Below, piece by piece: positions 51,904-59,537 of a DNA stretch of 64,000 nucleotides (its first letter is position 1; each line of letters starts with the position of its first letter). A model generated the notes under the pieces. The model searched no databases, was not told where the DNA came from, and saw only the letters and a list, made by a program, of their open reading frames with translations. This DNA is from Wenzhouxiangella sp. XN201. Its GTDB lineage: Bacteria; Pseudomonadota; Gammaproteobacteria; Xanthomonadales; Wenzhouxiangellaceae. Both the position numbers and the translations under genes were made by a program. Where the stretch lies: positions 992,001 to 1,056,000 of the forward strand of contig NZ_JAAIVI010000017.1 in assembly GCF_011008905.1 (NCBI RefSeq), given 5' to 3'.

Positions 51904-52041
51904 ATGGAAAAACCGCACCGGATTGACAGGCTGAACCGATGGCTGACGTTCGGGGCGAATCTGGGCGTGGTGCTGGGCCTGATCTTCGGGATCTCAGCCA
52001 TGATCGCCAGGATAAACGCCGAACTGGAGGGCAGTTCTTGA
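51904..52041 (+). CDS. 45-residue single-span membrane protein upstream of DUF6090-like genes
   Basis: The peptide has a short basic N-terminus (MEKPHRIDRLNRWLTFGAN), one hydrophobic span (LGVVLGLIFGISAMIA) and a short tail. The stop shares bases with the next start (TTGA), and GGAGG inside its 3' end serves the next gene. The LNRWLT...GANLGV pattern resembles N-termini of longer single-span proteins, so it may be a minimal relative. Confidence 0.6.
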   Translation: MEKPHRIDRLNRWLTFGANLGVVLGLIFGISAMIARINAELEGSS

Positions 52042-52805
52042 TTCTCCGTCGTATCGCCTCTGCCTTCCGCCACCAGGACTGGTTCACGGTCGTGCTGGAG
52101 GTCGTGATCGTGGTACTCGGAGTCTTCATCGGGATCGAGGTTGCCAACTGGAACGAGGCGCGGGGTGCTGCACAGCGCGAGATGGAATACTTGCAGCAAC
52201 TTCGCAACGAGATCGTGACCAACAACGAGCGGCTCGAATACCGGGTCGATTACACGCGCACGGTTGTGGCCTCTGCAGAGCGCGTCGCGGCATTTCTCGA
52301 GCGCGAGGCTCCCTGCGGTGACGACTGCGCCGAACTGTTGCGAGATCTTTTCTTCTCGTCCCAGTTGTGGGGCGGAAATCTCTCCGACATCGTGGCAACG
52401 GAGATGCAGCGGCAGGGGTTGCCCGGTTCCATCCCCATGAAACGCGCGATCCAGTCTTACTACAGCTACGCCGACGGTCTGGAAAAGACCCTCGATACCG
52501 CCGCCCATTACCGCACCCGGGTCCGGCGCCTGATCCCGCTGGAGCACCAGCGCCGACTCTGGAGCGACTGTTTCACTCTCGAAAGCGGCGAGATTGAGAT
52601 CCTCGACACTGTCTGCAGGGTCGGGATCAGCAACGGTGCTGCCCGCGACGTCATGACGCGGGTACGCACCGCGCGGGATCTGCTGGGCGATCTCTACTAC
52701 TGGGCCGGGATGAATGAGCTGTGGATGGTCGTCTTCGCCGACCAAGTCAGCGCCGGCCGCGCGCTGGTCGACATGATCGAGCAGGAACTCGAGGCGAGCC
52801 GATGA
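52038..52805 (+). CDS. DUF6090-like single-span membrane protein, copy 1
   Basis: A 255-residue protein that must start at TTG 52038: GGAGG lies seven bases upstream and homology to copy 2 begins here. Both copies share ILRRI, a membrane span (VIVVLGVFIGIEVANWNEAR) directly after the first 20 residues, then an alpha-helical extracytoplasmic part with several cysteines (APCGDDCAELL, SDCFTLE, DTVCRVG). Function of the family is unknown. It overlaps copy 2 by four bases (ATGA). Confidence 0.78.
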   Translation: MILRRIASAFRHQDWFTVVLEVVIVVLGVFIGIEVANWNEARGAAQREMEYLQQLRNEIVTNNERLEYRVDYTRTVVASAERVAAFLEREAPCGDDCAELLRDLFFSSQLWGGNLSDIVATEMQRQGLPGSIPMKRAIQSYYSYADGLEKTLDTAAHYRTRVRRLIPLEHQRRLWSDCFTLESGEIEILDTVCRVGISNGAARDVMTRVRTARDLLGDLYYWAGMNELWMVVFADQVSAGRALVDMIEQELEASR

Positions 52806-53584
52806 TCCTCCGCCGCATCACCGAGCACGTTAGGACCCAGAACTGGTTCGCCGTCGGCCTCGACTTCGTCATCGTCGTGGTCGGCGTATTCATCGGGATT
52901 CAAGTTTCGAACTGGAACGATGCGCGTGTCGACGAGGGAAGGGCGCTCGCGTATCTCGAGCGGATCAGTCTTGATCTCGATGCAGATCTGGACACACTGG
53001 CGGACCGCCAGAACTTCTGGGGCGAAGTTTCGCGCTATGGCGGAACGGGGCTCCGTTACGCGCAGACGGGAACCGCAGACGGCACATCACACTGGACGGT
53101 GCTGCTTGCCTATTTCCAGGCCAGTCAGGTGGCCGAGTTTATTACCGCGCAGGCCACCTACGACGAGCTGCGCAGTGCCGGCGATCTCGAATTGATTCGA
53201 AATCTCGAAATCCGAAACGCGCTGGCCAGTTATTACAACTTTGGCGCTGCTGCGACGGTGGTCGAGCGGCCGGCCTATCGGGAGCATGTGCGCGGCATCA
53301 TTCCGATGGACATCCAGACCTATATCTGGGATTCATGCTATGAGTCGAACGCATCGGGATTTCAGCGGATGTTCGATTGCCCGTCGCCAGTCGAGCAGGA
53401 AAGAGCCCATGAAATCGTTGACGAGCTGGCGGGAAATGTCGGGCTGATGCAGGAGTTGCGCTACTGGATATCGACCATGCATGTCGCGCAACTGATTGCA
53501 AACGACCGGGTCGCGGGCGCTACCGCATTGAAGCAAATGATCGCCGCGAGCGGCGTTGCGACAAATGCAAGCAAGCGTCCATGA
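52802..53584 (+). CDS. DUF6090-like single-span membrane protein, copy 2
   Basis: A 260-residue paralogue of the preceding protein: MILRRITEHVRTQNWFAVGL, span FVIVVVGVFIGIQVSNWNDAR, then a helical domain with QATYDELRSAGDLELIRN and paired cysteines (WDSCYES, MFDCPSP). The conserved cysteines suggest an oxidising, extracytoplasmic location. Overlap by ATGA at both ends implies translation as a unit. Sequence divergence from copy 1 outside the N-terminus indicates an old duplication. Confidence 0.8.
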   Translation: MILRRITEHVRTQNWFAVGLDFVIVVVGVFIGIQVSNWNDARVDEGRALAYLERISLDLDADLDTLADRQNFWGEVSRYGGTGLRYAQTGTADGTSHWTVLLAYFQASQVAEFITAQATYDELRSAGDLELIRNLEIRNALASYYNFGAAATVVERPAYREHVRGIIPMDIQTYIWDSCYESNASGFQRMFDCPSPVEQERAHEIVDELAGNVGLMQELRYWISTMHVAQLIANDRVAGATALKQMIAASGVATNASKRP

Positions 53585-53730
53585 ACCTCCGCCGAGTCAC
53601 CGAGCATGCCAAAGAGCAGAACGGGTTCGCGGCGCGGCAGCCATCCCTGAACGAACGTGGCGGCATGCAAGGACGAAATGACATGGCCAACCCGGCCATC
53701 GGAAAAGGAGCAGTCCAATGTCGGATATGA
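53581..53730 (+). pseudogene. Truncated third DUF6090-like copy
   Basis: ATG 53581 overlaps the stop of copy 2. The first 17 residues (MNLRRVTEHAKEQNGFA) match the starts of copies 1 and 2; then the frame loses all similarity, has no membrane segment and stops at 53730 inside the next gene. It looks like a deletion remnant of a third tandem gene. The deletion joined it close to the SDR start. Confidence 0.6.
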
Positions 53731-54488
53731 AAGATCAAGTGGCCCTGATCACCGGTGCCAGCAGCGGCATCGGCCGGGCCACCGCCGAGCTTTTCGCCGC
53801 AAAGGGAGTGCGCGTTGCGGTGGCGGCGCGACGACAGGCCGAGCTTGATTCGCTGGTGGCGGATATCGAAGCCCGGGGTGGCAACGCGATTGCGATCAAG
53901 ACCGATGTGTCGGTGTCGGCCGACGTCGAACGAATGGTCTCGCACACCGTCGACACCTTCGGTCGGCTCGACTACGCCGTGAACAACGCGGGCATCGAGG
54001 GGCAGTGGGCCGGGATCACGGATCTGGACGAAGACGAGTGGGATCAGGTGCTGGGAATCAATCTCAAGGGCACGTTCCTGTGCATGAAACACCAGGCCCG
54101 GGCGATGCTTGCGATCGGCGCCAAGGGTTCCATCGTCAACGTCGGTTCGGTCAACTCTTTCCTGGGCTTCCCGACCGGCTCGGCCTATTGCACCTCCAAG
54201 CACGGTCTGATCGGCCTGACCACGAGCGTGTCGGCAGAACTGGCGTCGCAAGGCATCCGCGTCAACCTGGTCTGTCCCGGGATCATCGATACGCCCATGC
54301 ATCACCGGGCGCGCGAAGCACTGGGCGACGAGGTCTACGACCAGGGTGTGCTGCCCAGCGTGCATCTCAAGCGCGCCGGTCGGCCGCAGGAGATCGCCCA
54401 GGCCATCATCTTTCTGTGCTCGGATGAAGCCAGCTATATCACCGGCACCACGCTGACCCCTGACGGTGGCTTGACGCTGACGGTTTGA
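53718..54488 (+). CDS. Short-chain dehydrogenase/reductase (FabG-like)
   Basis: A 256-residue classical SDR: TGASSGIG (12-19), NNAG (89-92), S144, Y157 and K161 (SAYCTSKHGLIG). AARR after the second strand suggests NADP preference. The C-terminal YITGTTLTPDGGLTLTV is typical of FabG-like and glucose-dehydrogenase-like enzymes. AAAAGGAG lies upstream. Substrate unknown; second SDR of the island. Confidence 0.9.
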   Translation: MSDMKDQVALITGASSGIGRATAELFAAKGVRVAVAARRQAELDSLVADIEARGGNAIAIKTDVSVSADVERMVSHTVDTFGRLDYAVNNAGIEGQWAGITDLDEDEWDQVLGINLKGTFLCMKHQARAMLAIGAKGSIVNVGSVNSFLGFPTGSAYCTSKHGLIGLTTSVSAELASQGIRVNLVCPGIIDTPMHHRAREALGDEVYDQGVLPSVHLKRAGRPQEIAQAIIFLCSDEASYITGTTLTPDGGLTLTV

Positions 54489-54532
54489 TGACCGAGGCCA
54501 AAGCACCAAGCAATCCTATGAGGAGCACCCCC

Positions 54533-55582
54533 ATGCACCGAACCTGTCTTGCTCTATTCGCCCTCGCCATGGCCTATTCGGTCCAGGCTGACACTGGCGA
54601 GCTAACACAATCCTACGAACAGGCCGCGCTGTTCCCGGCCGATCGCTCCCTGGTACGCCCCGAAGACGGTGTGATGCTGGCCGACGGCACGCTGCTGATT
54701 GCCGACCAGATCCATGGGCTGGTTGCGCTGGATCCGGATGGCACGAAGCGGCCGTTCGGTGATTTCGCATCGGCTGGCTACGTGCACGAGCCCCCGGCTC
54801 GAGCCGCCGGGCCAAACGGCGTGGCCACGGAGCCGGACGGCATCCACGTGCTGGTGGCCGATGTGCTGACCGGAGCTGTTTACCGCGTCAACAGTCAAAC
54901 CGAGCAGGTGGTTCGGATTCATCAGCACGAATTCGGCGTGAATTCAGCGCGGCGCGACCGCAGCGGCGCGGTCTGGTTTACCCAGTCGACCGAAAACAAC
55001 GGTCCCAATTCGGAGGCCAGGATGTTCGCGGCGGTTGATGAGAAACCCCTGGACGGCGCGCTCTTTCGCCTCTCGCCAACCAATGATCACGAGCCCTTTC
55101 CCGAGCTCCGGCGCATGGATTCCGGGTTTGACTTCGCCAATGGGCTGGCGATTGACGAAAAGCGCGGGTACCTGTACGTAGCGGAAACGATGGCTGATCG
55201 CATCATTGGCTACCGATTGTCGGCACCCACCGGCAGACTCTCGAACCGCCGCGTAATCGCCGAAGTCCCGACACCGGACAACATTGAACTGGATGCATCC
55301 GGTCGCCTGTGGGTCGCCTCACCGATCGCCAACGCCCTGCTGGTCGTAGACCCAGAATCCGGTGAATGGTCGACGGCTTTCCACCCGCAAACGGAAGAAC
55401 ACGATCGCCTCATGGTCGAGTGGCAGCGCCGGGCTGCAAGCGGCGAAGCGCGCCTTGAACTGTTCGGCCCGGACATGTGGTCGCCTTTGCCCGGGCTTGT
55501 CACCGGCATGATCCTGACAACTGATGGCGGTCCGATCTACCTGACCGGTCTCGGCGACGCACTGGTGAAGCTCGAGCCCTGA
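54533..55582 (+). CDS. Secreted SMP-30/gluconolactonase-like beta-propeller protein
   Basis: A 349-residue exported protein. ATG 54533 (AGGAG seven bases upstream) gives a signal peptide ending near residue 19 (SVQA). Repeated strands such as RPEDGVMLADGTLLIADQ, GPNGVATEPDGIHVLVADV, FANGLAIDEKRGYLYVAET and PDNIELDASGRLWVASP form a six-bladed propeller of the SMP-30/strictosidine-synthase type. Members hydrolyse lactones or other esters using a bound calcium; the metal residues could not be confirmed by eye. It is the last gene of the island. Confidence 0.83.
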   Translation: MHRTCLALFALAMAYSVQADTGELTQSYEQAALFPADRSLVRPEDGVMLADGTLLIADQIHGLVALDPDGTKRPFGDFASAGYVHEPPARAAGPNGVATEPDGIHVLVADVLTGAVYRVNSQTEQVVRIHQHEFGVNSARRDRSGAVWFTQSTENNGPNSEARMFAAVDEKPLDGALFRLSPTNDHEPFPELRRMDSGFDFANGLAIDEKRGYLYVAETMADRIIGYRLSAPTGRLSNRRVIAEVPTPDNIELDASGRLWVASPIANALLVVDPESGEWSTAFHPQTEEHDRLMVEWQRRAASGEARLELFGPDMWSPLPGLVTGMILTTDGGPIYLTGLGDALVKLEP

Positions 55583-55689
55583 AATAGAACGGGAGACAAT
55601 CAAAGAAGGCACCTCGTTTCAAGAACAGATACGGGAGTCGCCGGACCGCGGCAATCCGTTGGAAGTCGCGCACCGATTACAATAGGGGG

Positions 55690-57429
55690 ATGAAAGTTAC
55701 GGTTGATGCGCCAAGGGGCTCGAGCCGCCATCGCGGGCTGGTTGGAGAGGCCAGCAGCCTGGTCGTGGCCGGCTTCGACGACTACAACGCCAGCTTTTCC
55801 GATATTACTCGCCGCGGTAGGCGTCGGTTCGAGCAGGGTGACAGGTCGGGCATGCGAAGCGATGTCGTTGCCCGCCTTGAGCTCTACGATCAGATCGTCC
55901 ACGAGACCATCTCACGCCTGGAAGGGCTGCTGGCCAATCGGCTGTTCTCGCGCAGCATCTGGCGCGACATGCGAGTCGTCTACGCCGACCTGATCTCGCG
56001 CAAGCTCGATGCAGAGCTCTACAAGACCTTCTTCAATACCATCACGAGACGCCTGTTCAAGACCCGTGGCGTGGATTCTGCGATCGAGTTCATCGCGTTC
56101 GATCTCCAGCCCAGCGATCGCATCACGCATCCTGTGGCCAAGCGAACCTGGATCGTCGGCGAGCACGCCGCCGATACCTTCATGCGCATCCTTGAAGAGT
56201 ATGCTTTCTCGTTGCCCTGGGAGCATGAGCAACGCGACGCTGCTCGACTGGCCGATCGTCTGGTTGCGGAATTCGGCGAGGACGAACTGGTATCCATGGA
56301 GCTGCTGGAAACCGTTTTCTATCGCGAGGGACGCGCCTACCTGGTCGGCCGTGCGATCGGCCGCCAACGACACGTGCCCTGCGTCATCGCCTTGTGCCGG
56401 CGCGACAACGCGATCGCTGCCGATGCGCTACTGACCCGGCGCCTGCAGCTCAGCGTCCTGTTCGGCTTTACGTACAGTTACTTTCTGGCCGACCTGCCGA
56501 CCGTGGCCGACGCAGTCGTGTTTCTGCGCACCCTGTTGCCCGACAAGCCGGTCGACGAACTTTACTCGGTGCTGGGGCGGGCCAAGCAGGGAAAGACCGA
56601 ACGCTACCGTGCCTTCTACCGCCACCTGAGCGAACGACCCGACGAGCATTTCGAGGTGGCCGAAGGCAAGCGAGGCATGGTCATGGCAGTTTTCACCCTG
56701 CCGTCCTACCCGCTGGTCTTCAAGCTCCTTCGCGACACATTTGCGCCAGAGAAGACGATCAAGCGCCATCAGGTCATCGAGCGCTATCAGCTGGTCTATC
56801 GCCACGATCGGGTCGGACGGCTGCTGGACGTGCAGGAGTTCAAGTCGCTTCGCTTCTCTCGCGACCGGTTCGATCAAGCACTTCTCGAGGAATTGCTCGA
56901 GGAATGCTCGCGCGTGGTCTACCTCGAAGGTGACGACCTGGTTATTCGCCACTGCTACGTCGAGCGCCGGGTTCGGCCGCTTGACCTTTACCTGTCGGAG
57001 GTGGAGGAGGGCGCGGCACGCCAGGCCATGATCGACATGGGTCAGGCGCTCAAGGATCTGGCGCGGTCCAATATTTTCGCCGGCGACCTGCTGCCCAAAA
57101 ACTTCGGGGTGACGCGCTCCGGGCGGGTGGTGTTCTACGACTACGATGAACTGACGCTGCTGAGCGACTGTCGCTTTCGAAAGATGCCCAAAGCCCGAGA
57201 CGACATCGATATCTACAGCGACGAGACCTGGTTCCACGTCGCCGACAACGATATCTTTCCGGAAGAGTTCCGCCGTTTCATGGCGCTCAAGCGAGAGAAT
57301 CTGGAGGTGCTCGAGGACGTCCATGGCGAGCTGTTCGAAGCCGGATGGTGGCAGGGTATTCAGGAGCGCATCGCCTCGGGAGAGGCGCTGGATGTGCCGC
57401 CTTATGGAGAGGAGGCGCGGTTGTCTTGA
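55690..57429 (+). CDS. aceK: Isocitrate dehydrogenase kinase/phosphatase
   Basis: A 579-residue bifunctional enzyme (E. coli 578) that phosphorylates or dephosphorylates the icd serine and so controls carbon flow into the glyoxylate bypass. The N-terminal regulatory half ends near residue 320. The kinase core has GKRGMVMAVFTLPSYPLVFK (326-345) and D466, N471 and D484 in AGDLLPKNFGVTRSGRVVFYDYDE. The glyoxylate-bypass genes aceB and aceA are not adjacent. Its target icd is at 1659-2912. Confidence 0.95.
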   Translation: MKVTVDAPRGSSRHRGLVGEASSLVVAGFDDYNASFSDITRRGRRRFEQGDRSGMRSDVVARLELYDQIVHETISRLEGLLANRLFSRSIWRDMRVVYADLISRKLDAELYKTFFNTITRRLFKTRGVDSAIEFIAFDLQPSDRITHPVAKRTWIVGEHAADTFMRILEEYAFSLPWEHEQRDAARLADRLVAEFGEDELVSMELLETVFYREGRAYLVGRAIGRQRHVPCVIALCRRDNAIAADALLTRRLQLSVLFGFTYSYFLADLPTVADAVVFLRTLLPDKPVDELYSVLGRAKQGKTERYRAFYRHLSERPDEHFEVAEGKRGMVMAVFTLPSYPLVFKLLRDTFAPEKTIKRHQVIERYQLVYRHDRVGRLLDVQEFKSLRFSRDRFDQALLEELLEECSRVVYLEGDDLVIRHCYVERRVRPLDLYLSEVEEGAARQAMIDMGQALKDLARSNIFAGDLLPKNFGVTRSGRVVFYDYDELTLLSDCRFRKMPKARDDIDIYSDETWFHVADNDIFPEEFRRFMALKRENLEVLEDVHGELFEAGWWQGIQERIASGEALDVPPYGEEARLS

Positions 57430-57439
57430 GCCCGTAGCG

Positions 57440-57547
57440 CTGGCCTGCTTTACAGGGTGGTTTTTCAACTCGCTGCCGCTGGCTTGTGTGTTGCTACCGC
57501 CTGCTGCGCAGGCGCAGGATTGGCTGGTGCCACTGGTCGCGGCGCGG
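57440..57547. repeat. Partial inverted copy of the ~100-bp unit left of element B
   Basis: After aceK comes a diverged inverse copy of the tandem unit seen at 58141 and 58239 (GTTGCTACCGCC, TTCAACTCGCTG), leading straight into the left end of element B. Confidence 0.55.
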
Positions 57548-58077
57548 GCCTCGACAAGTCAAAGGCGGTTCCGCCCGCCTGCTTCGCAGGCTGATGGCGG
57601 GCAACTTTTTTCCCGCGCGAAAAAAGTAGCCAAAAAACGCGCTGAAAAGCAGGCGGTTAGGACTCAGAAGCCTTCAAGCGGAGTGGCTTCACGGACTATG
57701 ACTGGGGCTTTGCTTGAGCCTGGCTGCGGAACATGCTGGCTTGCGATAACGCCTGAAGTGGCCCGCATCTGGCGCTTCGACTTCGAGTGGCGTCCTACTT
57801 CGGAGGTCTGCGCCACCCTCAATCGAAGCCAACCCCGATCGAGGTCGTGCTGTCTGGGTGCGGGCTACGCCAATGCCTTATCGAAATCACCATGTTTCAC
57901 GACCGAGCATTAGCGAAGGCACAAGCAGTATCTCCGTTAAGCCCAGGAGACCTCTGGTCTTGCGGACTCACCGCGTCTTCTAAGAGCGTTTTTGGTGACT
58001 TTTGTCGCGACTGACAAAAGTTACTCGCCATCAGCCTGCGAAGCAGGCGGGCGAAATCGCCTTTGACTTGTCGAGGC
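57548..58077 (-). mobile_element. Non-coding inverted-repeat element, copy B (530 bp)
   Basis: Its ends, 57548-57599 and 58026-58077, are 52-base terminal inverted repeats with only two or three mismatches, beginning GCCTCGACAAGTCAAAGGCG. An imperfect inverted extension (CAACTTTTTTC.../...CAAAAGTTACT) continues inward. Read on the minus strand it aligns with 33009-33541 over its full length. No transposase or convincing gene lies inside; the frame ending at 57913 parallels that of copy A but accumulates mainly non-silent changes. I infer a non-autonomous mobile or otherwise dispersed element. Confidence 0.78.
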
Positions 58078-58355
58078 CCGCCAGCCCGGCGGTAACAGCG
58101 TACAAGCCAGCGGCAGCGAAGCTGACGAACCACGCGTCATCAGCCTGCGAAGCAGGCGGGCGGAACCGCCTTTGACTTGTCGAGGCCGCCGATCGCGGCG
58201 GTAGCAATACACTAGCTAGTGTCAGCGAGTTGACGAACCAGCCTGCGAAGCAGGCGGACGAAATCGCCTTTGAAGTGTCGAGGCCACCACTGCGACAAGT
58301 GGCATCAGCCAATCCAGTGCCCAGCTTGCGAAGCGAGCCGGACGAAACGCTTTCG
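58026..58355. repeat. Tandem array of ~100-bp units carrying the element-end sequence
   Basis: CAGCCTGCGAAGCAGGCGG recurs at 58032, 58141 and 58239 (spacings 109 and 98), each followed by a form of GCCTTTGACTTGTCGAGGC and a variable tail; a decayed fourth start (AGCTTGCGAAGCGAGC) is near 58323. The first unit overlaps the right end of element B. The array runs up to the purT stop, where GACGAAA/TTTCGTC forms a hairpin without a T-run. Confidence 0.7.
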
Positions 58356-59537
58356 TCAGAGCCTGACACCAATGGCGTCGCGCGCCTTCCTCGCCTTGCG
58401 CCGCGCATCCTCGATGCTTTCGCCCCTGGCCAGGGTCACACCCATGCGTCGGCGTCCGCGCACTTCCGGCTTGCCGAACAGGCGCAGATCGGTTTCCGGG
58501 CTGGCAAGCGCTCGGTCGAGATTGTCGAAGGCAACCTGCTTCGAGTTTCCTTCGACCAGCACGGCGGCCGAGGCGCTCGGGCCGCGCTGGACGATGTGCG
58601 GAATCGGCAGGTCCAGGATGGCGCGGGCATGCAGGGCGAACTCTGACAGGTCCTGGGAAACTAGGGTGACCAGGCCGGTGTCGTGCGGGCGCGGCGAGAC
58701 CTCGCTGAACCACACCCGGTCGCCCTTGATGAACAGCTCCACCCCGAACACACCACGGCCGCCGAGTGCGTCGGTGACGGCGCCGGCGATCCGTTCGGAC
58801 TCCAGGCGCGCGGTTTCACTCATCGGCTGCGGCTGCCAGGATTCGCGATAGTCGCCGTCTTCCTGGGTATGGCCGATGGGCTCGCAGAACAGCGTGCCGC
58901 CGGCGTGTCGTACGGTCAGAAGGGTGATTTCGTAGTCGAAATCGACGAAGCCCTCAACGATGACCTCGCCTTCTCCGCTGCGGCCGCCGGACTGGGCGTA
59001 GGCCCAGGCCAGGTCGATGTCGTCTTTCGTGCGAAGCAGGCTCTGGCCCTTGCCGGAGGAGGACATGATCGGCTTGACGACGCAGGGCAGGCCGATTTCG
59101 GCCACGGCTTGCTCGAACTCTTCGCGCGTTTCGGCGAAACGGTAAGGCGAAGTGGGTAACTCCAGTTCTTCGGCCGCCAGGCGTCGGATGCCCTCGCGGT
59201 TCATGGTCAGGTGTGCAGCGCGGGCGGTGGGGATGACGTTGTAGCCTTCGGTCTCGAGCAGCAGCAAGGCGTCGGTGGCGATTGCCTCGATCTCGGGCAC
59301 GATCAGATGCGGCCGGTCCAGTTCCACGATGCTGAGCACGGCCTGCGGATCGAGCATGTCGATGACGTGGCGGCGGTGGGACACGGCCATGGCCGGCGCA
59401 CGATCATAGCGATCGACGGCGATGACCTCACAGCCCAGGCGCTGCAGCTCGATGGCCACCTCCTTGCCCAATTCTCCGCTGCCGAGCAGCATGACCCGGG
59501 TGGCGGTGGCCGACTGTGGGGTACCGATGGTGGTCAT
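58356..59537 (-). CDS. purT: Formate-dependent phosphoribosylglycinamide formyltransferase
   Basis: A 393-residue ATP-grasp enzyme forming formyl-GAR from GAR, formate and ATP in purine synthesis. The N-terminal [21 protein letters not shown] with [13 protein letters not shown], the [14 protein letters not shown] loop, [14 protein letters not shown], and [26 protein letters not shown] are characteristic. The start overlaps the peptidase stop by four bases, so the pair is co-transcribed, though the functions are unrelated. Confidence 0.95.
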   Translation of the reverse strand: MTTIGTPQSATATRVMLLGSGELGKEVAIELQRLGCEVIAVDRYDRAPAMAVSHRRHVIDMLDPQAVLSIVELDRPHLIVPEIEAIATDALLLLETEGYNVIPTARAAHLTMNREGIRRLAAEELELPTSPYRFAETREEFEQAVAEIGLPCVVKPIMSSSGKGQSLLRTKDDIDLAWAYAQSGGRSGEGEVIVEGFVDFDYEITLLTVRHAGGTLFCEPIGHTQEDGDYRESWQPQPMSETARLESERIAGAVTDALGGRGVFGVELFIKGDRVWFSEVSPRPHDTGLVTLVSQDLSEFALHARAILDLPIPHIVQRGPSASAAVLVEGNSKQVAFDNLDRALASPETDLRLFGKPEVRGRRRMGVTLARGESIEDARRKARKARDAIGVRL

